A stretch of DNA of 50,094 bases from Streptomyces sp. col6. GTDB lineage: Bacteria > Actinomycetota > Actinomycetes > Streptomycetales > Streptomycetaceae. Positions 1-8,394 of the stretch are shown here, piece by piece. The DNA lies in NCBI RefSeq assembly GCF_008042035.1, contig NZ_RDBL01000010.1, positions 82,092 to 132,185 on the forward strand, given 5' to 3'. Within the stretch, counting starts at the first letter, position 1. Every line of letters starts with the position of its first letter. The notes beneath the pieces were generated by a model. That model was not told the origin of the DNA. It saw nothing but the letters and a program-made list of their open reading frames with translations, and ran no database searches. Position numbers and translations under genes: made by a program.

Positions 1-299
1 CGGAGGGCTGTGTGGGAATGCGGGTGTACGCGGGGGAGGGGATGCCCATGGGCGTCCTGTACAACTTCTGTGTCGCCGGGCACCGGCAGGGGCGCGGGAC
101 GGGGGCCGCGCTCCTGCGGACCGCGCTGGCCGTGGCGCGCGCCCAGTCGCTCGGCGCCCTCTTCACCGCGACCACCGGGGACGGCCGGCTGTTCCGCCGG
201 TACGGCTTCGCCCCCGCGACGGCCCGTCGGGCGCCGCGCGCCTGGGCCGAGTCCCTGGACCCCCGGCGCAACGCGCTGATCCTCACCCGCACCCTCTGA
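1..299 (+). CDS. GNAT-family N-acetyltransferase, C-terminal part (5' end outside window)
   Basis: The reading frame is open from the window edge, so the start lies upstream and only about 98 residues are visible. They show the acetyl-CoA-binding core of a GNAT fold: a beta strand (GVLYNFCV), then the pyrophosphate-binding loop GHRQGRGTGAALL, then the usual late motif FRRYGFAPA before the last strands. GNAT enzymes transfer acetyl from acetyl-CoA to an amine; the substrate cannot be read from this fragment. The LFTATT...RRYGF segment recalls short N-acetylglutamate-synthase-like GNATs. This is suggestive because an acetylglutamate kinase paralogue lies convergently 48 bp away, but the link is an inference. 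Confidence 0.8.
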   Translation, partial: EGCVGMRVYAGEGMPMGVLYNFCVAGHRQGRGTGAALLRTALAVARAQSLGALFTATTGDGRLFRRYGFAPATARRAPRAWAESLDPRRNALILTRTL

Positions 300-302
300 A
301 CC

Positions 303-338
303 GGGCGCCGGGCCGCATGTGAGCCCGGCCCGGCGCCC
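303..338. terminator. Bidirectional terminator hairpin between convergent genes
   Basis: Perfect 12-bp inverted repeat (arms 303-314 and 327-338, GGGCGCCGGGCC and its complement) with a 12-nt loop. It lies between the stop of the GNAT gene and the stop of the convergent kinase gene, so it can end transcription from both sides. No U-tract follows, as is usual in high-GC actinomycetes. Confidence 0.7.
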
Positions 339-347
339 TCCTCCACG

Positions 348-1190
348 TCAGACCGGGCTCACCACGTGGTCCTCGTCCGGCACCACCGTGGTCCCCGCGA
401 CGTTCCCGTCCAGGACGCCCCGCAGTACCGCGTGCGGCACTCGGCCGTCCAGCACGTCGGCCCGGCCCACCCCGCCCCGTACGGCCCGCAGGCAGCCCTC
501 CATCTTCGGCAGCATCCCGCTCGCCAGGTCCGGCAGCAGCCCGTCCAGCGCGCCGGCCGTCAGACGGGTGATCACCTCGGTGCTGTGCGGCCAGTCCGCG
601 TACAGCCCCGCCACGTCGGTGAGGACCACCAGCCGTTCCGCGCCGAGTGCCACGGCCAGGGCGGAGGCGGCGAGATCCGCGTTGACGTTGTAGACCTGCC
701 CGTCCTCGCCCCGGGCCACGGGGGAGACCACCGGTATGTGACCCTGTGTCAGGAGGGTGTGCACCATGTCGGGGTTGACCTCGGCGATGTCCCCGACCTG
801 GCCGATGTCCACCGCCACGCCGTCCACCCACGCGGGCCGCCGTACGGCCGTCATCGTGTGCGCGTCCTCGCCGGTCAGGCCGACGGCGTACGGGCCGTGG
901 CTGTTGATGTGGCCCACCAGTTCGCGCTGCACGCGGCCGGACAGCACCATGCGGACGACCTCCATGGTCTCCGCCGTCGTCACCCGCAGGCCCGCCTCGA
1001 AGCGGCTCTCCAGTCCCAGCCGGTCCAGCATCGCGCTGATCTGCGGTCCGCCGCCGTGCACGACGACCGGGCGCAGCCCCGTCCGGCGCAGCTCCACGAC
1101 GTCCTCGGCGAAGGCCTGTTGCAGCTGTGCGTCGACCATGGCGTTGCCGCCGAACTTGATGACGACGACCGGTCCCGAATCCTCTTCCAT
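348..1190 (-). CDS. argB: N-acetylglutamate kinase paralogue, iron-box controlled
   Basis: 280-residue amino acid kinase. NAG kinase phosphorylates N-acetyl-L-glutamate with ATP, the second step toward ornithine and arginine. Visible hallmarks are the N-terminal phosphate-binding KFGGNAM, the VVHGGGPQI loop, NVNADLAASALAVALGAE for nucleotide and substrate contacts, VLTDVAGLY, and GMLPKMEGCLRAV with the catalytic Lys. Length and motif order fit a complete enzyme. It stands alone rather than in an argCJBD cluster. The ATG immediately follows a 19-bp iron-box match with no ribosome-binding site, suggesting leaderless, iron-repressed transcription. An iron-responsive NAG kinase would fit ornithine supply for hydroxamate siderophores; that role is inferred. 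The symbol names the family, since a housekeeping argB is expected elsewhere. Confidence 0.88.
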   Translation of the reverse strand: MEEDSGPVVVIKFGGNAMVDAQLQQAFAEDVVELRRTGLRPVVVHGGGPQISAMLDRLGLESRFEAGLRVTTAETMEVVRMVLSGRVQRELVGHINSHGPYAVGLTGEDAHTMTAVRRPAWVDGVAVDIGQVGDIAEVNPDMVHTLLTQGHIPVVSPVARGEDGQVYNVNADLAASALAVALGAERLVVLTDVAGLYADWPHSTEVITRLTAGALDGLLPDLASGMLPKMEGCLRAVRGGVGRADVLDGRVPHAVLRGVLDGNVAGTTVVPDEDHVVSPV

Positions 1191-1209
1191 TTAGCTTAGC
1201 CTAACCTTA
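1191..1209 (-). promoter_or_regulatory. DmdR/DtxR-type iron box overlapping a leaderless promoter
   Basis: The plus-strand sequence TTAGCTTAGCCTAACCTTA differs at two positions from the Streptomyces iron box as I know it (TTAGGTTAGCCTAACCTAA). It abuts the start codon of the NAG kinase paralogue. Read on the minus strand it contains TAGGCT at -13 to -8 relative to the A of ATG, a plausible -10 hexamer if transcription starts at the start codon. Iron-loaded DmdR bound here would cover the promoter, so expression should rise under iron limitation. Confidence 0.8.
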
Positions 1210-1235
1210 ATTGGCCCGGTCGTGGTCAAGAGGAA

Positions 1236-1271
1236 GCCCGTCGGCGGAGGACGTCCCCTCCGCCGACGGGC
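1236..1271 (-). terminator. Terminator hairpin downstream of pyc
   Basis: Perfect 15-bp inverted repeat (arms 1236-1250 and 1257-1271) with a 6-nt loop, 15 bp after the pyc stop codon on the minus strand. It also separates pyc from the iron-regulated kinase promoter. Confidence 0.75.
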
Positions 1272-1286
1272 GGTACCCCGTGGGCG

Positions 1287-4200
1287 TCAGCCGATCTCGA
1301 TGAGGAGGTCGCCCGCCTCCACCTGCTGGACCCGGCCGATCGCCAGGCGGCGCACCACTCCGGCCGACTGCGCGGTGATCGACGCCTCCATCTTCATCGC
1401 CTCGATCGTGGCGACCGTCTGGCCCGCCGAGACCGACGCGCCCTCCTCCACCTGGAGTGTCACCACCCCCGCGAACGGCGCCGCCACATGGCCGGCGTCG
1501 GAACGGTCCGCCTTCTCCGCCGCCTTCACCTCGGTCGCCACCGACTTGTCCCGCACCGACACCGGCCGCAACTGCCCGTTGAGCGTAGTCAGTACGCTGC
1601 GGAAGCCGCGCTCGTCCGCCTCGGAGATGGCCTCCAGCTCGATCAGCAGGGTGACCCCGGGTTCGAGCGTCACCGGGTGCTCGGTCTCCGGCTCCAGCCC
1701 ATACAGGAAGTCCGGCGTCGGCAGCACCGAGGTGTCGCCGTACGCCTCGCGGTGGGCGGTGAACTCCTTGGTCGGGCCGGGGAACAGCAGCCGGTTCAAC
1801 GTCGCGCGCGGGGACTCGCGCAGCGCCTCGCGGTCCTCGTCCGACAGGTGCGGCGTCTGCGCCTTCTCCGGGCGGCCGTGGAGCGCCCGGGTGCGGAACG
1901 GCTCGGGCCAGCCGCCGGGCGGGTCGCCCAGCTCACCGCGGAGGAACCCGATCACCGAGTCCGGCACGTCGAACTTGCCCGGGTCCGACTCGAAGTCGGC
2001 CGCCTCCACGCCCGCGCCCACCAGGTGCAGCGCCAGGTCACCGACCACCTTCGAGGACGGCGTCACCTTCACCAGCCGGCCCAGCATCCGGTCGGCCGCC
2101 GCGTAGCAGTCCTCGATCAGCTCGAAGCGGTCGCCGAGGCCCAGCGCGATGGCCTGCTGCCGCAGGTTGGACAGCTGGCCGCCCGGGATCTCGTGGTGGT
2201 AGATCCGGCCGGTCGGCGAGGCCAGCCCCGACTCGAACGGGGCGTACACCTTGCGGGTCGCCTCCCAGTACGGCTCCAGATCGCCGACCGCCTGGAGGGA
2301 CAGGCCCGTCGCGCGCTCCGTGTGGTCGGTCGCGGCCACCAGCGCGGACAGCGGGGGCTGGCTGGTGGTGCCGGCCATCGACGCGACGGCCGCGTCCACC
2401 GCGTCCACCCCGGCGTCGATCGCGGCGATCAGCGTGCCCAGCTGGCCACCCGCCGTGTCATGGGTGTGCAGGTGCACCGGCAGGTCGAACCGCTCGCGCA
2501 GGGCGGTGACCAGGGTGCGCGCGGCCGGCGGACGCAGCAGCCCCGCCATGTCCTTGATGGCGAGCACATGGGCGCCCGCCTCCACGATCTGCTCGGCCAG
2601 CCGCAGGTAGTAGTCCAGCGTGTACAGCGTCTCGCCCGGGTCCGACAGGTCGGCGGTGTAGCACAGTGCCACCTCCGCGAGCGAGGTCCCCGTGGCGCGT
2701 ACCGCGTCGATCGCCGGACGCATCTGTGAGACGTCGTTGAGGGCGTCGAAGATACGGAAGATGTCCATTCCGGCCGAGGCGGCCTCGGAGACGAACGCCT
2801 CGGTGACCTCGGTCGGGTACGGCGTGTACCCCACCGTGTTGCGGCCGCGCAGCAGCATCTGCGTACAGATGTTGGGCACCGCCTCACGGATCTTGACCAG
2901 CCGCTCCCACGGATCCTCCGCGAGGAACCGCAGCGCCACGTCGTAGGTCGCGCCGCCCCAGCACTCAAGGCTCAGCAACTGCGGGACGGTGTGCGCGACA
3001 TGTGGCGCGACGGCCAGCAGGTCCCGGGTGCGGACCCGGGTGGCGAGCAGCGACTGATGGGCGTCGCGGAACGTGGTGTCGGTGACGGCCACGGCCGACT
3101 GCGCCCGCAGTTCGGCGGCGAACGCCTCGGGACCCAGCTCGGCGAGACGCTGGCGCGAACCGGGCGGCGGCGTCCCCGGCGGCAGGGCGGGCAGCTTGTC
3201 CGCCGGGTCGATGACCGAAGGACGCGGCCCGTACGGGCGGTTGACGGTGGTCTCCGCCAGGTAGCTGAGCATCCGGCTGCCGCGGTCGGCCGAAGGGCGG
3301 GCCCGGATCAGCTCCGGGTGCTCGTCGATGAAGGAGGTCGTGATCCGTCCCGCCCGGAACTCCGGATGGTCCAGCACCGCCCCCAGGAACGGCAGGTTCG
3401 TCGCCACCCCGCGGATACGGAACTCGGCGATGGCCCGGCGCGCCCGGCGCGCCGCGTTGGCGAAGTCGTGGCCGTGACAGGTGAGTTTCACCAGCATCGA
3501 GTCGAAGTGCGCCGACACCTCCGCACCCGTGTGGACGGTCCCGCCGTCCAGCCGGACGCCGGGCCCGCCGGGGGAGCGGTACGCGGAGATGGTGCCGGTG
3601 TCCGGACGGAAGCCGTTGACCGGGTCCTCCGTCGTGATGCGGCACTGCATCGCGGTCCCGTTGAGCGTGATGTCCTCCTGGGACAGCCGCAGTTCGGGCA
3701 GCGTCATGCCCGCCGCGATCCGCAGCTGCGCGATCACCAGGTCGCGCCCGGTGACCTGCTCCGTCACCGTGTGCTCCACCTGGATGCGCGGGTTCATCTC
3801 GATGAAGACATGGTGGCCGCGCTCGTCGACGAGGAACTCGACGGTGCCCGCGTTCACGTACCCGATGTGCCGGGCGAAGGCGACCGCGTCCGCGCAGATC
3901 CGCTCCCGCAGCTCCGGATCCAGATTCGGGGCCGGTGCGATCTCGACGACCTTCTGGTGGCGGCGCTGGAGCGAGCAGTCCCGCTCGTACAGGTGCACCA
4001 CGTTGCCCTCGGCATCGGCCAGGATCTGCACCTCGATGTGGCGGGGGTTGATCACCGCCTGCTCCAGGAACACCGTCGCGTCCCCGAACGCGGACCGCGC
4101 CTCGCGCATCGCCGCGTCGATCGACTCGCGCAGCTCGCCCGGCTCCGCCACCCGGCGCATGCCGCGCCCTCCGCCACCGGCGACCGCCTTCACGAAGACC

Positions 4201-4661
4201 GGGAAGCCGATCTCCTCCGAGGCCGCGACGAGGGCGTCCACGTCCTCCGACGGCTCGGACGACTTCAGCACCGGCACACCCGCGTCCCGGGCCGCCGCCA
4301 CCGCACGGGACTTGTTGCCCGTCAGGTTCAGCACCGAGGCGGGCGGCCCGACGAAGGTGATGCCCGCCTCCGCACACGCCGCCGCCAGGTCGGGGTTCTC
4401 CGACAGGAAGCCGTATCCGGGGTAGATGGCGTCCGCACCCGCCTTGCGGGCCGCCTTCACCACCTCGTCCACCGACAGGTACGCCCGCACGGGATGCCCC
4501 GGCTCACCGATCCGGTAGGCCTCGTCCGCCTTGGCCCGGTGCAGGGAGTTGCGGTCCTCGTGCGGATACACGGCCACGGTGGAGATGCCGAGCTCGAACG
4601 CCGCGCGGAACGCGCGGATCGCGATCTCCCCGCGGTTGGCGACCAATACCTTGTCGAACAT
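1287..4661 (-). CDS. pyc: Pyruvate carboxylase
   Basis: 1124-residue biotin-dependent enzyme that carboxylates pyruvate to oxaloacetate (anaplerosis). The domains run in the standard order. The biotin carboxylase covers roughly residues 1-450 (FDKVLVANRGEIAIR at the N-terminus, the glycine-rich ATP loop GGGGRGMR, and EMNPRIQVEHTVTE). The carboxyltransferase covers roughly 520-800 (TDTTFRDAHQSLLATRVRT, ECWGGATYD). A PYC linker region follows, then a C-terminal biotinyl domain with the lysine in EAMKMEAS. The start is the ATG at 4661, preceded by GGGGAG five bases upstream; an in-frame upstream start would add seven residues without a good ribosome-binding site. The full-length single polypeptide is the usual actinobacterial form. 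An IclR-type regulator is divergent. Confidence 0.97.
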   Translation of the reverse strand: MFDKVLVANRGEIAIRAFRAAFELGISTVAVYPHEDRNSLHRAKADEAYRIGEPGHPVRAYLSVDEVVKAARKAGADAIYPGYGFLSENPDLAAACAEAGITFVGPPASVLNLTGNKSRAVAAARDAGVPVLKSSEPSEDVDALVAASEEIGFPVFVKAVAGGGGRGMRRVAEPGELRESIDAAMREARSAFGDATVFLEQAVINPRHIEVQILADAEGNVVHLYERDCSLQRRHQKVVEIAPAPNLDPELRERICADAVAFARHIGYVNAGTVEFLVDERGHHVFIEMNPRIQVEHTVTEQVTGRDLVIAQLRIAAGMTLPELRLSQEDITLNGTAMQCRITTEDPVNGFRPDTGTISAYRSPGGPGVRLDGGTVHTGAEVSAHFDSMLVKLTCHGHDFANAARRARRAIAEFRIRGVATNLPFLGAVLDHPEFRAGRITTSFIDEHPELIRARPSADRGSRMLSYLAETTVNRPYGPRPSVIDPADKLPALPPGTPPPGSRQRLAELGPEAFAAELRAQSAVAVTDTTFRDAHQSLLATRVRTRDLLAVAPHVAHTVPQLLSLECWGGATYDVALRFLAEDPWERLVKIREAVPNICTQMLLRGRNTVGYTPYPTEVTEAFVSEAASAGMDIFRIFDALNDVSQMRPAIDAVRATGTSLAEVALCYTADLSDPGETLYTLDYYLRLAEQIVEAGAHVLAIKDMAGLLRPPAARTLVTALRERFDLPVHLHTHDTAGGQLGTLIAAIDAGVDAVDAAVASMAGTTSQPPLSALVAATDHTERATGLSLQAVGDLEPYWEATRKVYAPFESGLASPTGRIYHHEIPGGQLSNLRQQAIALGLGDRFELIEDCYAAADRMLGRLVKVTPSSKVVGDLALHLVGAGVEAADFESDPGKFDVPDSVIGFLRGELGDPPGGWPEPFRTRALHGRPEKAQTPHLSDEDREALRESPRATLNRLLFPGPTKEFTAHREAYGDTSVLPTPDFLYGLEPETEHPVTLEPGVTLLIELEAISEADERGFRSVLTTLNGQLRPVSVRDKSVATEVKAAEKADRSDAGHVAAPFAGVVTLQVEEGASVSAGQTVATIEAMKMEASITAQSAGVVRRLAIGRVQQVEAGDLLIEIG

Positions 4662-4910
4662 CAAACTCCCCAGTCGTGTCACGAGCGTGTGGCGTCAAGG
4701 ACGGGCGGTACGGCACGGACACGCTGCGCGTCGGAGACCGTACGGCGGTGGCGAGGTGCTCCGTGAACCCCTGGGACCGGAGCGTTCGACACCGTACCGG
4801 AGACTTCCCCCGAGATCGCGAGCGCAAAAGATGGCTTGCGTCACGCCCCAAAACGTCCCCCGGCTGCAGTCCCCAACAAGGATGTTTTGCCGGTTCTTGG
4901 GAGCGGGGCC
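4662..4910. promoter_or_regulatory. Divergent intergenic region between pyc and IclR-type regulator
   Basis: About 250 bp holding the promoters of both divergent genes. An inverted repeat CGCAA-N8-TTGCG (4823-4840) sits near the middle and is a reasonable candidate IclR-type operator; a looser GTACGG...CCGTAC pair lies around 4708-4743. No clear -35/-10 pair could be assigned, so the operator assignment is tentative. Confidence 0.4.
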
Positions 4911-5672
4911 ATGCTGGGGGTCATGGCCGACCATGCCGGCCCCGAACCCGTCGCCGCGGTGCGGCGCGCTCTCCGCCTGCTGGAGGCCGCCGGCGCGCAC
5001 GGGCACGAGGCCACCGCGCAGCAGCTGGCCCGGGAAGCGGGGCTTTCCCCGGCCGCGGTGGACGAACTGCTGCCCATGCTGGTCGGCGACGGCTACCTGA
5101 AGGAGCTGGAGGACCACACCTTCGTCCTCGCCGACACCGCCCCCGGCGGCGGCCCCGGCGCGCAGCCGGTGCCCGTGCGGGTACGGCCCGCCCTCGCCGC
5201 CCTGCGCAACGATCTGGGGGCCGCCGCCTATCTGACGCTCTACGTGGACGGCGAGATCCGGGTCGTGGAGATCGTCGACAGCGCGCGCACCCCGCGGGTG
5301 GACCTCTGGGTGGGTCTCGACGAGGCCGGGCACGCCACGGCCCTCGGCAAGAGCGTGCTGCGGGAGCTCGACGAGGAGGCGCGCGCCGACTACTTCTCCC
5401 GGCACGATCTGACCGGGCTCACGCCCCGCACCATCACGCACAAGGACGAGCTGTTCGAGCAGCTCGACGGCTCGCGCGCCCCGGTGGTCATGGACCGTGA
5501 GGAGTACGTGCGCGGCACCACCTGCGTGGCGGTGCCGGTCTACAGCGGCGAACAGGTGGGCTCCCTCGGCATCTCGTTCCGGTCCGACCGGATGTACCGC
5601 ACCTCGCAGGTCCGCGAGGGCCTGTTGTCGGCCGCCGTCCACATCTCCCGGAAGCTCACGCTGCCCGGCTGA
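4911..5672 (+). CDS. IclR-family transcriptional regulator
   Basis: 253 residues from the ATG at 4911, which has GGGAG about eight bases upstream; an ATG at 4923 is possible. The N-terminal 75 residues form a winged helix-turn-helix (AVRRALRLLEAAGAHGHEATAQQLAREAG). The rest resembles the IclR effector domain: AYLTLYVDGEIRVVEIVDS, the HATALGKSVLREL segment typical of the family, and the closing GLLSAAVHISRKL. IclR proteins bind operators as dimers or tetramers and respond to small metabolites. Being divergent from pyc, it may control pyc and itself, but no ligand can be inferred. Confidence 0.85.
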   Translation: MLGVMADHAGPEPVAAVRRALRLLEAAGAHGHEATAQQLAREAGLSPAAVDELLPMLVGDGYLKELEDHTFVLADTAPGGGPGAQPVPVRVRPALAALRNDLGAAAYLTLYVDGEIRVVEIVDSARTPRVDLWVGLDEAGHATALGKSVLRELDEEARADYFSRHDLTGLTPRTITHKDELFEQLDGSRAPVVMDREEYVRGTTCVAVPVYSGEQVGSLGISFRSDRMYRTSQVREGLLSAAVHISRKLTLPG

Positions 5673-5682
5673 CGGGCGGCCC

Positions 5683-6660
5683 TCAGTCCAGCCGGGTCAG
5701 GTCCGGCCGAAGCCGCTGCCACACCGGGTGGCGCAGCCGGCCCGCCGCCGTCCACTGCGAGGCGCTGACCTCCGCGACCAGCCGCGGCTCCACCCAGTGC
5801 GCGCCGGCCACGTCGACCGGGCCGGTGAACGGGGATCCCGGGCACGCGAGCACCTTCAGGTACTCCCTCAGGTCGCCCAGCTCCTGATCGGACAGCCCCG
5901 ACCCCACGGAGCCCGCATACCGCAGCCCCGCCGGCTCGTCCACCCCCACCAGCACCGCCCCCGGCACACCGGCGGGCGCACCCCTGCGCTGGGTCCAGCC
6001 GCCGATGACCACGTCCAGCGTCTCGACCCGCTTCGTCTTGCGCCAGTCGGGTGAACGGAGCCCCGGCGTGTACGGGGAGGAGAGCCGTTTGGCGACCACT
6101 CCCTCCAGGCCGCCGCGCTCGACGGTCTCCCACGCCTTCGCACCGTGACCGCGCACATAGGACGGCACCGACCAGTGCGGCCCCGCGGACAGCACCCCGG
6201 ACAGGACCGCGCGCCGCTCCTCGTAGGCCAGGGCGGTCAGCGGGCGGCCGTCGAGGAACATCACGTCGAAGACCACCAGGTACGCGGGGAAGTCCAGTGC
6301 GAGGCGGGCCGCGCGGCGCGCGTTCATGATGCCCATCCGGCGCTGGAGCAGCCCGAAGTCCGACCGCCCCGCCGCGTCCAGGGCCACGATCTCGCCGTCC
6401 AGGACCACGCTGCGCCCCCGCAGCACATCACCGAGGGCGTGCAGCTCCGGGTAGGTCGGCGTGACGTCGTTGCGCGCCCGTGAGGTCAGCCGCAGCGAGC
6501 CGTCCCCCGGCGTCGAGACGACACAGCGGGCGCCGTCCCACTTGGCCTCGAACGCCCACTCCGCGTCCGGCACGGGCAGCGGGCCCGGCACGGCCAGCAT
6601 GGGGGCGATCGTGGGGGGTGCCCCGGAGGAGTCCCAGGGGGTGGCGGCCATAGCCTCCAT
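5683..6660 (-). CDS. ATP-dependent DNA ligase (LigC/LigD ligase-domain type)
   Basis: 325 residues. Motif I is FEAKWDGARCVV (adenylated Lys), motif III is the DGEIVALD region, motif IV is GLEGVVAKR, motif V is DWRKTKR, and an OB-fold domain follows (ETLDVVIGGWTQRRG...GLRYAGSVGSGL). This is the ligase domain found alone (LigC) or in LigD of bacterial non-homologous end joining; no polymerase or nuclease domain is attached and no ku gene is in view. It seals nicks or breaks using ATP. The start is uncertain: neither the ATG at 6660 nor that at 6651 has a well-spaced ribosome-binding site. It is convergent with the IclR gene, leaving 10 bp. Confidence 0.9.
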   Translation of the reverse strand: MEAMAATPWDSSGAPPTIAPMLAVPGPLPVPDAEWAFEAKWDGARCVVSTPGDGSLRLTSRARNDVTPTYPELHALGDVLRGRSVVLDGEIVALDAAGRSDFGLLQRRMGIMNARRAARLALDFPAYLVVFDVMFLDGRPLTALAYEERRAVLSGVLSAGPHWSVPSYVRGHGAKAWETVERGGLEGVVAKRLSSPYTPGLRSPDWRKTKRVETLDVVIGGWTQRRGAPAGVPGAVLVGVDEPAGLRYAGSVGSGLSDQELGDLREYLKVLACPGSPFTGPVDVAGAHWVEPRLVAEVSASQWTAAGRLRHPVWQRLRPDLTRLD

Positions 6661-6697
6661 GATCGAGCGGCCGGCCGGTCCCCGCAGTCCGGGAGTG

Positions 6698-7303
6698 TCA
6701 GGCCGCCCAGGCGGACACCGTCAGGGTGGCGGCGAGGACCCGCCACAGCGCCCAGGCGCCCGCCCGGCTCGCCGCTCCGCACGGCACGCTCCTGGTGCAG
6801 GAGGTCTCCCGGTCCTGCCACGCGGCGACGTCCAGGTAGTGGAAGCCCAGGGAACGCGTGAAGGTGAACCGGATATGCAGCCCCGCGCCCAGGTCGTGGC
6901 CCGGGAGCGTGGCGATCTGGAGGTGGGCGCCCGCGGCGGACTCCACGCGCACCGGATTGCCACCGAGCAGGTCGCAGACGTCACCCGAACGGACGCGGTC
7001 GGGGCAGCCGCCGCTCACCGGGAACAGCCAGAAGTGGCTCGTCAGCTGCCGGCGCACGGCCTCCGGCGTGGTGAACGGGTGTACGCCGAGCCCGTAGTCG
7101 AACCAGTACAGCAGCCGTTCGGCGTCGAGGCAGCGCTCGCGGCCGGGGTCACACGCACCGGCGGTGTGCGACGGCCCGCGCGGGGGAGCCGCCCGCCGGG
7201 GTCCGGCGTCCGCGCGGGCCGCAGGGGCGGCGAGCACCAGCGCGAGACAGGGCGCCACCGCGAGCGCCAGGGCGCGCCGGGCGCCCCGGCGCTCACGGGG
7301 CAC
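6698..7303 (-). CDS. Secreted protein of unknown function
   Basis: 201 residues from a GTG start. An Arg-rich N-terminus and hydrophobic core (ALALAVAPCLALVLAAPAARADA) form a clear Sec signal peptide. The mature part has several Cys residues (ACDPGRERC, GGCPDR, DVCDL, TSCTRSVPC), compatible with disulfides outside the membrane, and a Trp/Phe-rich stretch LYWFDYGLGVHPF. The C-terminus ALWRVLAATLTVSAWAA is hydrophobic and might anchor it. I do not recognise the family. It follows the small gene at 7307-7564 by three bases, so the two are probably cotranscribed. Confidence 0.7.
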   Translation of the reverse strand: MPRERRGARRALALAVAPCLALVLAAPAARADAGPRRAAPPRGPSHTAGACDPGRERCLDAERLLYWFDYGLGVHPFTTPEAVRRQLTSHFWLFPVSGGCPDRVRSGDVCDLLGGNPVRVESAAGAHLQIATLPGHDLGAGLHIRFTFTRSLGFHYLDVAAWQDRETSCTRSVPCGAASRAGAWALWRVLAATLTVSAWAA

Positions 7304-7306
7304 CTC

Positions 7307-7564
7307 TCAGCCCGGTGACTCGTCCGGCACCGGATGTTCCGGGTGCACGCCGGCGTTGCGGGCCTCGCCACGTCCGGACCCGGACTCGTCCGGATCGGGC
7401 AGGTCGCGGCCGTCGTCCTCGTCACGCCCGGCGCGCGGCGGCGCCGGCACGTCCATCGGGTCCTCGCCGTCCTGGACCTGCTGGTCGGGCAGGTCCGCGG
7501 GCACCGGAGGGGGACTCGGGGACGCTCCCTCGTGGACGGGTCCCTCTGGTCTGCGGTCGGTCAT
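7307..7564 (-). CDS. Small proline- and acid-rich hypothetical protein
   Basis: 85 residues starting at an ATG with GGAGG six bases upstream, which makes this start convincing. The composition is strongly biased to Pro, Asp, Glu and Gly, with no hydrophobic core, so it is likely disordered and cytoplasmic. The protein has no motif that I can assign. Its stop lies three bases before the start of the secreted-protein gene, so the two probably form an operon. Confidence 0.6.
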   Translation of the reverse strand: MTDRRPEGPVHEGASPSPPPVPADLPDQQVQDGEDPMDVPAPPRAGRDEDDGRDLPDPDESGSGRGEARNAGVHPEHPVPDESPG

Positions 7565-7718
7565 GAAGATCCTCCGTCGTCGTCCCCGCGGGCAGGCGGC
7601 GGGGCATCGGTCGCCTCGCGGCGCCGGGTACCCGCAGCGCGCCCGCCAATTCATTGTGGTCCGGCCGGGAGCGCACGGCATGTCCGCCGGACCCGGGACG
7701 ACGGGGCCCGTTCCCGGC

Positions 7719-8348
7719 TCAGCGGCGGGCGAGCAGGAACATCTGCGGTTCGGGCACGGCCGCAGGGACGGCGGGGACGAACATGGTGCTCTTCCGCGAC
7801 AGGACGGTGAACCCGGCCTCCTCCACCAGCGCCGTGAACGCGTCCTCACCGAAGCTGGTGACCTCCACCGGCTGACCCATGAACGTGCCGCTGACCCCTT
7901 CCACGTCCAGCGGCACCGTCGCGACCGCCAGATGACCCCCCGGCCGCAGCACCCGTGCGGCCAGGCGCAGCACGTCCCCCTGGTCCGCGCGTGGCATCTG
8001 GAGCAGTGCGAAGTACAGGCACACCGCGTCGAAGGCGCCGTCCTCCAGCGGGAGGGTGCGGACATCGGCGCACCGGAATTCGGCGGCCGGGACCTGGCGC
8101 GAGGCGATGTCCACCATCACGGGGGAGACGTCGACCCCCAGCACCTCGTGTCCGGCGTCGACGAGGGTCTGAGCCGTCGGCCGGCCCGTGCCGCTGCCGA
8201 TGTCCAGCACCCGGCCATGGGCGGGCAGTACGGCCAGGAGCTGTTCCAGCGAGGCGAGGTGCGCGGCCGAACCGGCGAACGCCTCCTCGTACATGGTGCC
8301 GAGGGCGTCGAACACCGCCGCCGCGGTGCGAGGTTGTCCCGCTGACAT
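7719..8348 (-). CDS. SAM-dependent class I methyltransferase
   Basis: 209 residues. Motif I is RVLDIGSGTGRPTAQ, the acidic residue ending strand 2 is in VLGVDVSPVMVDIA, motif II is the FDAVCLYFAL region and motif III is VLRPGGHLAVATVPL, all typical of small-molecule methyltransferases. The start ATG has AAAGGGG six bases upstream. It is the fourth gene of a minus-strand run (type III polyketide synthase, ICMT-like methyltransferase, FAD enzyme, then this one, 46 bp after the FAD gene), so it probably O- or C-methylates the polyketide or quinone product. The substrate is inferred only from context. Confidence 0.85.
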   Translation of the reverse strand: MSAGQPRTAAAVFDALGTMYEEAFAGSAAHLASLEQLLAVLPAHGRVLDIGSGTGRPTAQTLVDAGHEVLGVDVSPVMVDIASRQVPAAEFRCADVRTLPLEDGAFDAVCLYFALLQMPRADQGDVLRLAARVLRPGGHLAVATVPLDVEGVSGTFMGQPVEVTSFGEDAFTALVEEAGFTVLSRKSTMFVPAVPAAVPEPQMFLLARR

Positions 8349-8394
8349 GGCAGACCCCTTTCTGCTCCGGTCCTGTTCCGGTGCTCCTCCACTT

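Noticed and set aside
4706..4745. GTACGG...CCGTAC inverted pair before pyc as a main operator
   Set aside because: The 6-bp arms are far apart and GTACGG is a frequent word in this genome (many copies inside genes), so it carries little weight.
7692..7716. CCGGGACGACGGG/CCCGTTCCCGG hairpin after the SAM methyltransferase gene
   Set aside because: It could be a terminator but the stem is bulged and short; not strong enough to list as a feature.
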